Shown here: positions 20,961 through 32,873 of the stretch, in pieces
How positions within the stretch are numbered: position 1 is the first letter of the stretch
How the letters are laid out: each line of letters begins with the position of its first letter
Source of the DNA: Argyresthia goedartella
Lineage: Eukaryota; Arthropoda; Insecta; Lepidoptera; Argyresthiidae
Direction: 5' to 3'
Length of the DNA stretch: 64,000 nt
Assembly: GCA_949825045.1 (NCBI GenBank)
Contig: OX463808.1
Coordinates: 23,931,674-23,995,673 of the forward strand
The notes under the pieces: model-generated
The model's input: the letters and a program-made list of their open reading frames with translations, nothing else
Database searches by the model: none
Told to the model about the DNA's origin: nothing
Program-made: the position numbers and the translations under genes

Positions 20961-21994
20961 GAGAACGGGTGGTTTTTTATGGAGTTAGGTCCAAATCTCG
21001 GCCAGAATTTCAATCCTGATGTGCGAGAACCATCAGGCCAATGATACTACTAGATACTCACCGGAAACGATTGCGCGGGTAAAGTAACATCTAGCCGAGA
21101 TGGTAACTCGATGGGTGGCCGTTTCTACGTGGCAAGTCTTATAAGTGAAAGAAAGTCTATGAAAACCACCTTTAACAAAGAAACACAATTTATTAAATTA
21201 AATGTTTCATAGTAGTAAGGAAAAATACATACAGGCTAGATAAAATATTGCGTGCTTACCTATGAAATTGGCGAAATTTTCTTACAGATTCTCGAGTTCA
21301 TAATGTGTGTAATTCAATAGCTATTTCAATAAGTTTTTCATCGCTTAAAAGTTAATTTCAAAGTTTTACATCTACATATTACATTTTCTTTTAATTTTCA
21401 GTTTGATGAATAAAATGTAATCTTCAAAATCAGTTCGTCCGAAATGTCATCCATTTTCATGATAATATTTGTAATATTTTTTACAGCTGACACTTTTCAG
21501 AAACTAAATCGAATTTGGATGTGTGAGTGTTTGTGCGTGTGTGATGTTTCGATGGAAATTTGAAAAGTGATGTATGTATGTAAACACGTTAATCTGTTAA
21601 ATTAATTAGACGAATGTGCCTTAATGTGCCGTCTGATTTGCGTTGAGAAATGGGCGCAGCGGTTTAAGAGGAAAATATCTAGCTCGGTTAGTACTATAAA
21701 AGGTTTTCAAATGTGTCGATGCTCCTGTTTAGCGGTAAGTATGTGGCGTAGTTGGCGCGCGTGCGCACATGCTGTAGCCATGCAGGTACAGGCCCGTGCC
21801 GGCGGGGGCGCGCGGGGGCGTTGCATGCGTTTCACGCTATGTCGGTTATGTTGAAAACAAATATAACCTCAAAATAAATAAAAATAATTATATTTTTAAA
21901 GTGGCCTCAAGCATCAATCAAACAGGATGGTTCCCATAAAGTCGACGTTACTCGCTTCAAATAAGTTTTTTTTTATACTTTGGACACTATTTAC
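20961..21994. other. Noncoding DNA with a GC-rich patch and one good splice donor
   Basis: AT-rich to 21600. The frame from 21624 runs over TATAAAAG (21695) to CTGTTTAGCG|GTAAGTATG (donor at 21735). This could be a 5' exon, but the third positions show no bias. A GC-rich stretch (GGCGGGGGCGCGCGGGGGCG) lies at 21800-21819. Confidence 0.35.
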
Positions 21995-22218
21995 AAACAT
22001 TGATCTAGCCCCAAACTAGGATTCCCTGTATCTTGGGTACTAGACAACGATACACATACTTATTTAGATAAATATTATACTTAGATAGATAAACAACCAT
22101 GACTAGGATACAAATATCCGTTCTCATCAAACAAATATTTGCCCCCACCGGGACTCGAACGCGGGACCCTTGGCTTCATAGGCAGGGTCACTGCCGACTC
22201 GGCCATTCGGGTCGGCCA
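21995..22218 (-). mobile_element. tRNA-headed SINE, family 3, copy 1
   Basis: On the minus strand: CGACCCGAATGGCCGAGTCG (box A region), then CGTTCGAGTCCCGGTGGGGG (box B), then a body with GATGAGAACGG and TTGTTTATC blocks, ending in CTAGTTTGGGGCTAGATC. It matches 27792-28020 nearly throughout. Confidence 0.9.
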
Positions 22219-22319
22219 TATGGACAATCACTGATTGTTCGATTCAGAATCGATACTCGATCGATGGTTTCGGAACGGCCATTTTGAATTTGACGTTGCG
22301 GCCATCTTTGCAGTTTTTG

Positions 22320-22960
22320 ACAACTGACAGACGAAAAAGCCCTCGCGATGGACGCGTATTGGTATAGGGCATTGAAATTAAATCGTAAGCCATCTGGAGT
22401 TGTATTCGGGCTCCCCTCAGGATTGTCTTATAGCTGAGTGTATTGTGGTTCTCCGAACCAGATAAAGTCCGTATTTACGGAAACTGTGCGCTTCGAAGCT
22501 GGCCTGCCAGCCATACCTGGTTGGCTGAAGAACCTGTCTACCAAGAAGAGCCTAGGGTGCACCCAGGCCTTGCAGAGAGACAGGAGTTTGACGGGAACGA
22601 AGCACAGACCAGGTCAGATAGAATCTATTTACTTAGCTCGGTGAATCGCCGACGTTCTTGCTTCTTGGCATCCCATCGCTACGCTACCTCGTAGCTATGG
22701 GCCCCTGCGAGGTCATTGGGTGCCGAGAGGCCTGAACATCTTGGTAGCAGAGCGTGGTTTCCTGAGATTTGCAGCCGTCAAGGGCTCCAGGAACCCACGA
22801 TTTGGGACTATCAATCTGTAGGTATAGGCGGTTATTAGCTAACTTGGTATTGTTCCTGTATCCACATAGATTGGTAGTGTTGTAAGTTCTTTGGGACAAT
22901 ATCGCCCATTCTCCTTCTTTGTGGTGATGTTGCAGATGCATGTATCTTTGCAAATAGTTC
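22320..22960. other. Unrecognised moderately GC-rich stretch
   Basis: Overlapping frames run on both strands (plus 22438-22694, minus 22953-22684). The minus frame (LQRYMHLQHHHKEGEW and on) is open for 89 codons. Composition differs from the flanks, so a decayed retroelement or pseudogene is likely, but no motif identifies it. Confidence 0.3.
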
Positions 22961-23463
22961 TGTACCCTTTATCAATGTTATTAAGATGATATGTCAAAGC
23001 AGGAATAGGAATCTAAATGACAGCGTTAATTACTACCAAATAAGAAAAAAATAAAGCGCAAACTATGCGCTCTACTCAAACTAGATAAAATTGTTTAAAA
23101 ATAAACTACGCAATTTTATCCAAAATCTTTTCAAAGAGAGATTACGAATCATATCCACATTTTGAATACAATTCGGCAATTCGGCAATTACATAAGTTTG
23201 TATTTCAGAATAATAGGAAAAAAATAACAGGTATTTTCGTAATTAAATTCTATCGAGAAAATTTTCTCTAATCGCTTGTTCCTTCAGTGAGAATCTGAAT
23301 AAAATACTCAAAAAACATTTAGTAAAAAAAAAATCCTAATATATATCGGCTTATGTTTAAACGATTACCAAAAATGCACCTATTTTACTACCAATAAATT
23401 CTAAATGACTGCCAGAATGTATGAATGTCCACCAAATTGTGTTTGGATAAATGATTACCAAAC
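22961..23463. other. AT-rich DNA with ATGATTACCAAA-like short repeats
   Basis: Degenerate ATTACCAAA and TNCCACCAAA words recur at 23366-23465 and may be the outer part of the repeat that follows. Confidence 0.4.
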
Positions 23464-23640
23464 TTCTTTTTATGTTTTGTGTACTTAAGTTTATGTTTTT
23501 AGTATTTTTTGTTGTTGTTACATGTTCTACCTAACACGAAGGATAAAGGGGGCTTCGCTTCACTCACCCCCTTTACCCTTCACCTAAGCTACCGCAGTAT
23601 TTTGCCGTGATATTTTTTGCAACTTTTGGTGTTCATTTAT
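23464..23640 (+). repeat. Second copy of the repeat nested at 18 kb
   Basis: Matches 18075-18245: GTGTACTTAAGTTTATGTTTT, ATGTTCTACCTAACACGAAG, GGCTTCGCTTCACTCACCCC, TACCGCAGTATTTTG. This copy lacks the clear inverted ends of the 18-kb copy. Confidence 0.75.
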
Positions 23641-23715
23641 CCATTTTGGGTAGGAAAAACGTTGTGCCTCTTCCACCCCGTATATGGGAAAGGGTGTGAC
23701 GCTAATATATGTTAT
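23641..23715 (+). repeat. SINE family 1, 3' fragment
   Basis: GTTGTGCCTCTTCCACCCCG and TATGGGAAAGGGTGTGACGC match the 3' ends of 45318-45560 and 17040-17330. The head and body are missing. Confidence 0.7.
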
Positions 23716-24690
23716 GTTAGTATCTTATCAATCTCAATTGGAATGAAAGGAAATAAATATAATTTTAATTTTGATTATCCTGCAACCCACTCTCTAAATG
23801 TCTCGTAGACATTTGCTAGTTTTCTGTAGCTCGATTCCTTCTCCTACTTTATGAATTCCCAATCCTATTACTGGTCACGAAGCTGGCGAGTGAGCTTGAA
23901 AAACTGCTAGCAACCAAATCCCAGACAATCGAATCAACACATTATCAGCCCGATCTCAAGATCCACCCTTCCATCTACAGAACCCGACGACGTAACGGTT
24001 AAACGCAATCCTCCAGTAACCCAGAGAGCCAAGGCCACGACGAGGTGGCGCGCGGGCCCAACCGGTTGCGTTCGGGCATCGTCGTTTTTGTTCGGTTTTT
24101 GTCGTTTTGCGTGCGCGCAGCAGGAGCAAAGTCAAGGGCACGTTGTGGCCCACTTCCTGAGGTTGGTCGTGGAAGGTTGGCTGGCTGTGTGGTTGGGAGA
24201 AATCTCTCTCTCACCACACCATTTCAAAAAGCCGACACCTATCCAAGCAGTATCGATGCTCAATAATTCTAAATCATGATTGTATTTCAATCTAAATATT
24301 ACCTAATTCAACCTAGACCAAGCTGCAATAAAATTGAAAAGTAACAAAGACGTTAATCCTTATAGTAAGAGCCGTACCTCAAATTGGGGATTTAAAAATG
24401 CTGACAATAAAACACATTCATAGAAGCTTCATACTTCGCATGGTAATATCAATCGTAAGCCAATAAATTACCTAAATTATCTTGAAGATTTAACGGTACA
24501 TCTTGATAAGTATTTACCTATTTATTATTCTCGCACTTTTAACACATACAGAATTGTTTATTGCTGCTGTGAGTTAAGTTGCGCCGACGTCTAAGGCCAG
24601 TGTGACTGGCATAGCATATAGTGTACTATCAGCAAAAGCCACGCATCTTCTTTTCGATCCTATCCGCGACGAAAGTGGGTAGGTATTTAC
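23716..24690. other. Noncoding DNA with a GC-rich block
   Basis: The block 24020-24220 has long frames on both strands. A pyrimidine tract ending TGCGTGCGCGCAG precedes a plus frame QEQSQGHVVAHFLRLVVEGW (from 24121) that could be an exon, but bias is weak and no donor is clear. Confidence 0.3.
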
Positions 24691-25153
24691 TAGGGATGGG
24701 CCGAAATTCGTTTTACATTCGGCGGCTTGAACAGAACTTCGGCATTCGGCAAAAAAAAAGTTAAATACTCACTTGTATTTTGACTGAAATCGATACAATA
24801 TAAATAATATTTTTAAAAAAATTAGGCCTTTATTCATTGTCATTAATTTTGAAATTAAATTAGTTATACATTTTTGCCTTAACATTATTAAATGCTTATT
24901 TAAATGTCTAACTTCTGCGTTATTTAAATGCGTAACTATAAATAAACAAAAAAACACTTCTAGTTCGGCGGGTTGCATCTATTCGTTTGAACAATTCATG
25001 TAAGTGCGTAAACAAGTCATGACGTGTCGCTCTGGAGACTCGCGGTCTCGAGAGAGCGGTTTAATTTCACTCGCGGTGAAATTAAACCGAACTTCCGCCG
25101 ATTTTTTTATTTTAACCGAATGTTCGGTTAAAACCACATTCGGCCCATCTCTA
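24691..25153. mobile_element. Non-autonomous hAT element (MITE)
   Basis: An exact 8-bp target duplication, GTATTTAC, lies at 24683-24690 and 25154-25161. The ends are short inverted repeats: TAGGGATGGGCCGAA on the left and TAGAGATGGGCCGAA from the right. An 8-bp duplication with TAGNGATGGGC-type ends is the hAT signature. The 463-bp interior has no transposase. It has a subterminal hairpin at 25057-25089 (CGGTTTAATTTCAC arms, five-base loop) and repeated TTCGG motifs, which may be transposase binding sites. Frames at 24769-25230 are not genes. Confidence 0.92.
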
Positions 25154-25298
25154 GTATTTACACCTATTTTGTCACAATAACCAATTGGAAACCGTGAGCC
25201 ATGACACAAACTAACAGGATTGTGTTTCAAAGGGCATGTAACATTTTTACTGACGAAAAATCATGATTTCTGCAGCCGGTGATGGAACTGGTGTCGAC

Positions 25299-25487
25299 CG
25301 ATAGAGTATTATTTTACAAACACATTTGTGTAATTATAAATTTCTAAAACGATATACTTTCGAGAAATCTGACTTCAAAGGGCGACAAAACAACTTTTTT
25401 GCACTTTGAACTCCGATTTCTCGTAAAGGATGTCGTTTTAGAAAATCATAATTACACACATGTGTCACAATAATTTACTCTATCGAT
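25299..25487. mobile_element. Foldback MITE with ~85-bp arms
   Basis: The left arm CGATAGAGTATTATTTTAC..CTAAAACGATATACTTTCG and the reverse complement of the right arm CGATAGAGTAAATTATTGTG..CTAAAACGACATCCTTTACG pair along almost the whole element. About 20 bases of loop (GGCGACAAAACAACTTTTTT) remain. No clear target duplication was seen. Confidence 0.8.
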
Positions 25488-25965
25488 GGACATCGGTTTC
25501 GTCTCTGACCGCAGATACAAGTTTTTTAATAAAACACTAACCATTGTTACTACAAAAAATGTTACACATGGTTTAACCTCAAAAAATCGTCAAATCCTAT
25601 ACATATTTGTCTTTAAACAAGTGTTGAACAGGCGTTTATTTTGTTCTGGTAAGGCCCTATGCCACTATGTTAGTACCACATATGCAACATACGTTTGTAC
25701 AAACATGCCCAATGTATGGACGGATATGTATATTGCGCGTTTTGTAGCGTTAGCAAAATGTCGTAGTAATGCGGTGGGTTTTGAAGACTCACTAGACAAC
25801 ACGAATTAATCCAATAGAGAAGCTTCCGTTTAGATATTTATCACATATATTTTGAGACATTACAAACTCTTTCACACGTGTTTATTTTATTTGGTATTTA
25901 TATTCAACAAAAATACCAATTTAAAGTGAAGTTCAAAAGATCTTATTTTAAAACACTCTATCAGA
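25488..25965. other. Noncoding DNA; an unsupported 107-codon frame
   Basis: The plus frame 25486-25809 is long for chance but has no domain, no GC3 bias and starts inside the MITE edge. Confidence 0.4.
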
Positions 25966-25969
25966 GGAC

Positions 25970-26105
25970 GTGACGTATTGGCTGTCAACTTTTAAGAGAA
26001 ACAAAAATGCGTCGGTCTCCCTTTCCTTTTCTGTGTGAAAAAGGAAGAAGGAGATTGACGCATAGCTCTGTCCCTTGCTGACAACAGTTAATAAGTCACC
26101 GCGAT
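25970..26105. mobile_element. Small foldback MITE
   Basis: The arm ATGCGTCGGTCTCCCTTTCC at 26009 pairs with AAGGAAGAAGGAGATTGACG upstream of CAT at 26061. The outer sequence GTGACGTATTGGCTGTCA versus GTTAATAAGTCACCGC continues the symmetry imperfectly. No coding capacity. Confidence 0.6.
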
Positions 26106-27791
26106 TTTTGGCATTAAATTATTTTATTATTATATTTTAGATATTATTAATTAAAGTATTTTTACTTTTATTAATCTCGTTGTATATTCGACATGACTTG
26201 AACATGAAAGCATGAATAAAATCAATTGATGTTTTCTATTCAGTAGTCTAACTATCACGTACGGATCTCCTAAATTTCAAGCTTCAATCAAATAATCTTT
26301 ACTTACTAATAGAAAAAGGGTTCAAGGAAAGAGACAGGATAGTATCTATCAAACCTTCTCCGAATTGGGATGCGTCCCGGCAGCAGCTTTGAGTGTATAA
26401 TTTGGCCAAAAAACTGAAAGCCTAAGATTGACTTTCAACACAACCCATGAATAATTCATAAACAAACAAACGAACACAAGAGTGGGAATGAATCTCGTTT
26501 GATAGTAGGTTAGATTTTGACTGTAGATATGTTCAATGTTTGTATGTAAAAGACTTCAACGGGCGCAAAATAATGATGGCTCCGTTATATTTTATTGGTA
26601 CATACTTTACCTATATTAATGGATTGTTTACGTATGTTTGAAAATGTTGAGATTATGTTAATATTTTTCCCGGGTCTGATTAGATACTGGAGATATCAAA
26701 ACAGTAAAAAAAATGAGCTATAAAGCTCGTATGTATTTGTTTTTGTTAGAAGAGCGTTTAGAATTCGATATTCACGCAGAATCTCTACCTGAGTGGCATG
26801 CGTCCACGCACGGTCCCGTTGCGTAGATTGTAGTATGCGCGCGCGCAGGGTGCGTGCTACGCAGTTACGCGTCGATCCGTGACAGGGTTTTTAACCACGT
26901 TGAAGAATGTCGTTCTTCGAACTGAACAATAAAATAAAACGAGGTTGGTTAGTGTTTAATGTTTTGTATTTTTCAAATTCTACGCAACGCAGACACAATA
27001 AATAATACACTGCAATAAAATAATATCACATGTTACCTTATTCCTATTTACCTTTATGTATATATCCATTTGCTGGTATAACCTTTTGTAAATTTAATTT
27101 CCATAATTTTCCTCATACATTCCAGACAACAATTCTTCAAGCATAATCCTGTACTAATAATAATCATACCCTAAGCAATCCATACATTAATTATCTTCAA
27201 ACTTAAATGTACGGTTCTTAATTACACCGAAAATGCACAGACAGACAGACAGTGCGATATTAAAAGCATCGAGCGTCCGACCGAGCGCGCTGGCGAAAAA
27301 AAAACAAATACCGACCCTACCTCAACATGCAACACGAGTAAAAAATTGACCCAAAATTAAATTATAATGCTGCTCCTAACACTACCGAAACAATTGCCTT
27401 ACTAACCCAACCAATACCGCTTTTATATCAATCTCATTCTCACTGCTCACTGGAAACCCGGCAATGGTTGCGAAGCTTAACAAAAGTTTGAAACAAAAGT
27501 GAAGTTACACAGACATTAAATGCAAATCGGTCTACTCAAAGGGCGGTTTATTTTCGAAGTCGATTTCGCGCGAATACACTCTTGCGCCGGTATTTGGTTA
27601 TAAGTGCCTTTGGCTTTGAACGTTTTTTATTTGAAACTTCTCTTGAAGCATATTATAATTATACTGGTTTATGTTAAGGTGATGTGCGTCTGTGCAGACG
27701 ACGACGACACCATGAGCCGAAACAAATGCGCTCCTGAGCTGAAGCTCAGGAGGAACAAACATTTGTTCAGATCACTACAAGGCGTATATCC
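26106..27791. other. Noncoding DNA
   Basis: A CpG-rich patch at 26800-26875 (GCGCGCGCGCAGGGTGCGTG, CTACGCAGTTACGCG) resembles the patch at 8795-8875. No gene was recognised. The frame 27604-28002 runs into the SINE and is not supported. Confidence 0.5.
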
Positions 27792-28020
27792 GACGACCCG
27801 AATGGCCGAGTCGGTAGTGATCCTGCCTACGAAGTCAAGGGTCCCGGGTTCGAGTCCCGGTGGGGGCAAATATGTGTTTGATGAGAACGATGTTTGTACC
27901 CTAGTCATTGTTGTTTATCCATCTAAGCATAACATTTATCTATATAAGTATGTATATCGTTGTCTGGTACCCAAGAATCAGGGAATCCTAGTTTGGGTCT
28001 AGATCAATGTGTGTAAATAA
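27792..28020 (+). mobile_element. tRNA-headed SINE, family 3, copy 2
   Basis: Head CGACCCGAATGGCCGAGTCG with box B GGGTTCGAGTCCCGGTGGGG (perfect CCGGG/CCCGG T-arm). The body and tail match 21995-22218 (GATGAGAACGATG, TTGTTTATCCATCTAAGC, CTAGTTTGGGTCTAGATC). The acceptor stem is not complementary, so it is not a tRNA gene. Confidence 0.9.
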
Positions 28021-28963
28021 TGTTCAAGGTCGACTTCGGACTTCGTAGAATAATCCAACTGCGAAGTGCCGCAATTGGCATTAAGTATCCTTGTTGTACA
28101 GTAATAAATAAATTATCAACTGTGTCTTTGTCACAGAAATTTGTACAAAAACTAAAACCAAAAGGACTGTAAGGCTAGGTTGAGGCAGATGGAAAAGAAA
28201 ATGACGTTTTTTCTATATATTTTTTTGGACATGCCATAAAAATTATCGGTGTGAGAGGGGATAAGCACCTCTTCTCTAATGATATATGGCTTTTTCTTTG
28301 ACTCGTATATTATCTCTTACACACGCGCATGTGTACTATATTGACGTTCTACAATACTACGGGATGGATGCAACACAAGACAGAGGGTAGACAGGGCTTA
28401 TTTCTAAGAATATTTACTATTATTATTATCAGCATATATCTTCTCACTGCTGGGCAAAGTTCTCTCTTCCGCTCTTCCAATGTAGAACGATTTATTTATT
28501 TCTTGCTCTACGCCTAAGTAACTTGCACAAATACCGTTTTACCATGCCTCTGCCCACCATGTAACGTATTCAAAGAAATTGTGTAATAGATTTGTATAAC
28601 AAATACCACAATAAGCGGTCTACATTTCTTTTCCTGTCCGTGTACCTAGTATGGTCATTACGTACACGTCGCTAACATTATTTATTGCCTATAAATTTTC
28701 GGTATCTCATTAGTTAGCTGTGTGGGCATCTTTATGAACGTGACTCGTAAAGGCATTTCCAATTTTACATTATTTTTTGACGCTTTGTTAGATCTCTTTG
28801 TGTAGTCTTATTTCACAACATTTCTAAGAGCTTAGGCAATCGGTAAAGAAATATAGTCGATTTCTGAGGCCTCCGGGCACTACCTGGCTAACTTACTAAA
28901 TTAGTTGTGATGGTGTACAGGTCTACCAAGCTTAGTTTGCGTGGCTCTAAATCCAAAAAACTG
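28021..28963. other. Noncoding AT-rich DNA
   Basis: No features recognised. Confidence 0.5.
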
Positions 28964-29444
28964 TTATAAAATACCTCTCTCCTTTACTTCCATTTCCAGA
29001 GTGCCATCAGCCGCAAGGAACATGAAATTAACAAATCGAAGGTTGTCTACGTCCATAACAGTTGTAAAAACTTTCAAAAGAATATAAATGAATGAAAATG
29101 TTATTGTGTTTTGACCGTCATAAACTAATAGAACCATAGGTGTACCAATCCCGACATACAGACTGGATGCCATGTCTAAAACAGCGGAATATTTTCTAAT
29201 CACGTTTCCATAACATAGGATAAGACGACATAATACCCATATCAATAAAGAAGACCTCTTATCGTGCCACTCCACATCGGAGGGTGGCGGTCAGCTCTCC
29301 ACACTGCTTAAGATATTCTACGCTGGTCTTGTACATAAGTTTCCTTACAGGTTTTATGTCACTTTTTGGTTCTACGCACATATGGAGCGACATGTTATTT
29401 ATCGTCCACAAACATAATAAATAGATACCTCGACAACCAACCAA
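28964..29444 (-). other. Two adjoining minus-strand frames, unrecognised
   Basis: The frame 29444-29259 ends in VEYLKQCGELTATLRCGVAR, and the overlapping frame 29275-28964 (VLDMASSLYVGIGTPMVLLV and on) takes over in another phase, as if one pseudogene had a frameshift near 29265. I recognise no family. A (CCTAA)3 stretch, the insect telomere motif, abuts it at 29445-29461. Confidence 0.25.
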
Positions 29445-30550
29445 GCTAACCTAACCTAACCAATCCTTACCATAACATAAATTACAACGGGGAATGGAAA
29501 CGCGCAGCTTACTTCGCAAAAACGATCGCAGTTAGTCACGCCGCGCCGCCAGAGGACGCCATTTTCGGTCGCATTTAATTGACTTAGAAAAATGCCATCC
29601 TTTTATTCTCATCCTGCGACGCAACTGCTCTTTGCCGAACCTTAAAGGGTATACGGTTGTTTCCGCATCGAATTATCATGTCAGACAGAGATGGGATGAA
29701 GAGGAATTGCTGAGTGCCAATGACGATGCGCTTTGAAGGTATAATACACCATTATTATTATGTCATACACTCGTAACCTATTTGTTTAAAGAACATATAA
29801 ACCATTTTCACAGTTACGGTTAAGAGTGGTAATCTAAGTGACAAAACAATGAAATAAGTGCAATATCCAATGATTATGTATGTTTGCCACCCAAGTACCT
29901 ATATAGGTCTGAAGCAAAGTTATTGTGAAATTCTAGCCAAGCTATCCCAAGGTGGTATCTTGGAAACATCCAACAAACAGGGCAGTTATCCCATTACGAG
30001 ACACATAAATAAATCGCTGCCCGGGTCTTTCCGACGCTCCACCCCGCTTGTGTCTGCTAAAACAATAGTTAGGCTGGCGTGCAAGACTTTTTGCTTCACC
30101 GTCGTGTGCAGAAAGAATGTAGGCCGTACGGTATAATGAGGCTTCTAAAATTTATCACCGAGCCTCCTCTCTTTCTGAGAAGCTACTGAATAATTTCGCA
30201 GCCGGTATTATTCTGTGAACTAGGATTACCATGGCTAACGTTTGCATGGACCATCATATAAGGAAGATGAAGAAAAGCGCTGAAAAAAATCGATTGGCAA
30301 GTACCCTATTCCTGATTCCCAAGTGTTTAAAAACTATTCCTATTGGGCACCAAAATTCAGTCCCATAATTTTAGCGTACTATTAATTCAACTACTTAACA
30401 TAAGCGGGAAATGTGATGAAAGATATTAAGCTTGTAAAATATTGAAGACTGCATATATCATCACGTAATGATAGGAAGACGTCATAAAGTACACCTATTT
30501 AGATCAAGCGACGTAGAAGGTTAAGGATTGCTATTGTCTATAGTTAAGAC
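29445..30550. other. Noncoding DNA
   Basis: A GC-richer patch at 29500-29570 contains GACGCCATTTTCGGTCGC. The frame 29858-30136 is unsupported. Confidence 0.45.
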
Positions 30551-31499
30551 GATGGTCATGGACGTCCATAATACGCCTCCAGACGGTATGCAGCTACCAT
30601 TCCCGTGTGCCCGGCACAGTTATGTAGGCTATTCTTACGTAATCGACTTGCTTCAGATGCCCGCCGAACTTCAAGCAAGGTATGTAGCCTATGTAGTGGC
30701 ACTGTGAGATAATGGATGTTGGCACAGAGTTTTTGCTGAGGATAGGGATCGGAATTCAGATTATAATTTCGGTATACCGCTAAATGTATGGGAGACACAG
30801 ATTTTTGAGAATTAAATCCAGACAATTTATGAGAGGCAGTCGGCTTATTCAGACATAGGCACCTACACAATAGGAATAGATAGACAGTTACCAGGTGAAG
30901 ACATATGAGTTGATATAGAACACTAGGGTTACTAAGAAAGCTCAGTGTAGCTATTCATCTAAATATTATTCACTATTTACAAATCGCTTGTGTGGAGCAA
31001 CGAAATAATAGACTAACAGTAAAGTTCTTCTTGGTTGCTTGGAGACACTATTCCCCTACCGAGTCAGTGACTACGGAGCCACGGGCGTGGATAATCCTGA
31101 TATAGTTTTTTCTTTTCCTTTCACTACTATCTTTCGGACCTCTTCCAACCACTTTGAATGGGCCGGGAATGTGGCTCACACAGCGCATCTAGTCACATGA
31201 ATACATATTCAGATTTGGCCAAGTTCTTAAAGATGAAGACAGACTTTGGTGTATGTGACTCAGGAGTAGGCTTTATTTTTAAACATCAACAACAGCGTCG
31301 GTGTCATGATCGAAAATGTCTCCTGGTAGTCGCAGTGGTTGACGTACCAGTTCAGACAACGAGGTTTAGGATCAGCTTTTCACGCGTTTCTTATTCCAAG
31401 AAGAACCAACGGTAATGATTAGTTTCGGTGTTGGCCAGCATGACACATTATGGCTGATTTCAGTTTTCTGTGGAACATTTTTAATGATGCCATTAGCTG

Positions 31500-32290
31500 C
31501 TGTAGTAAGCCGCATTGTAAATAGCCAGGAATTCTCTGTCATAGGGACTGTATTTGATTTGCATTAAAGTTAATTTTCGCGAGATAAACGCAAAGAATTA
31601 CCATTAGTTATCCTTTCTTTCGCTGTGATACTGCTCCGATCGCCATATTATGTATCAGTAACGAAGGCAAAGTCAGCGTTACAATCTGGATGTGAGGACA
31701 TAGTAGAGCTTTACAGATTTCAAATACTTGAAGGCGGTCTCCGGTGATAAAGTCGGCTTGCGAGGTTTTAACCGGGCCTTTTAGTAAGACGTTCAGTGGC
31801 GCTTGTATCTCGGCGGATCTTGGTATAAACCGATGATAAAAGCATCATCATACCGAGAAATTGCGTAGCTCCTTTACCATTCTGGGTGTTTGGAAGCTTT
31901 TGGTGGCTTCAACCTTCTCCTCAAGTGATCTCACACCTTCCGGCGAGACATTGCAGCCCAGGAATGTAATTTCTGTAACAAAATTCCGTAATCCATCAAG
32001 TGCTGGAAAAGCTAGAGCAGATGGTACTAGTTTGTTGAGTAGTCAGGAGAAGATATCAGAACGTCATCGAGATAACCCCCGAAAACATATCGTTGAACTC
32101 CTTCTTGGCGAGTTTGGAGCCCAAGCGTTTTGAACGGGCTGTGGCGGGTGGCTCGGGGATGGATTTGATGTAGTGAAGGGTGTTATGTTTGCTCGGACCG
32201 GTGGAGCAAGCTGGGTGGGTGATGTCGGGGAACTCCTTGAGGTTGATGTTAAGTCCGCTGCCCTAGAGGCTGGTCTTGGCAAATACAATT
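31500..32290 (-). pseudogene. Gypsy reverse transcriptase / RNase H, internally deleted
   Basis: Reverse transcriptase motifs: a KHNTLHYIKSIPEPP-like N-terminal block (about 32215-32165), then YLDDVLISS (about 32080-32055), the YxDD catalytic box. Only about 60 bases separate a KKEFNDM block from YLDD, so most of the palm domain between them has been lost. After it come FLGCNVSPEGVRSLEEKVEA (about 31968-31905) and, in RNase H, an IAIGAV block (about 31650) and YDREFLAIY (about 31545-31519). Frames change at least three times. Reverse transcription from this copy is impossible. Confidence 0.82.
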
Positions 32291-32873
32291 AATTCGTATC
32301 CTTCACAGCTGTAGCCGAAGATGATAAGGAGATAACCAATCGACATAGCATTGACTTCTTGCATCCACAAGAAATTTGAAGTCTATCGATAGCTATTAAG
32401 GCTCTGATCACGTCGGCAACGACGAATCGACTCGTCCGTCTCAGAACCAAGTTCAGTGATGGTTGGACGAATCCATAGGTTTCAATGGTAGTGCCGTTGG
32501 CTGCAAGTAGATGGTATTCAGCCTTTGTCCTTTTTCCTTTGCCGGCCGAGAGGGAACAGACGCATAGGTCCGAACCAGTATCAATATCAATGAGGAATTG
32601 CATTTTAGTTGTCTTGACCAGTATAAATATGCGGCTGTAGGATGTGGGCAATACTGCTGACCTCACAGCTTTTGCACTGAACTTGTAGTGGTACCAGCTT
32701 GAGCGCTCTCTGCGGCTGGATTGGGAGCTGCTCCGTCGAGTACGGCGAGAGCTTGAACGGGAGCGTGGCCGACTGTAATGGGCAGATAATGATGCTACCT
32801 GCCGGGTCAATTCCACCATCTGATTCGCCATTTCATCCAGTACATAAATGACTGGGACACTCTTTGCGGCCAC
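32289..32873 (-). pseudogene. Gypsy Gag-protease region, 194-aa open frame
   Basis: An Arg/Ser-rich stretch (RPRSRSSSRRTRRSSSQ) is followed by an aspartic protease core, FLIDIDTGSDLCV, where DTGSD carries the catalytic Asp of retroviral-type proteases. An extra ID pair precedes the DTG. A LLAANGTTIETYG block, typical of the flap side, follows, then VVADVIRALIAIDRL, where an ADV..PILG-type motif is expected but decayed. The Arg/Ser region may be the Gag C-terminus. The frame is intact over this part but joins a broken reverse transcriptase. Confidence 0.75.

Noticed and set aside
23999..24279. Gene in the GC-rich block at 24 kb
   Set aside because: Long frames on both strands, no clear bias and no donor; kept only as a note.
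24769..25230. Minus-strand frames
   Set aside because: They lie in or across the end of the non-autonomous hAT element.
25486..25809. 107-aa plus frame
   Set aside because: Starts at the edge of a foldback MITE and shows no codon bias or domain.
27792..27870. Possible tRNA gene (also at 57078, 17330 and 13366)
   Set aside because: Box A, box B and the T-arm are good, but the acceptor stems do not pair, and each is followed by a repeated body seen in other copies: SINE heads.
29445..29461. Telomere (CCTAA repeats)
   Set aside because: Only about three units in the middle of ordinary sequence.
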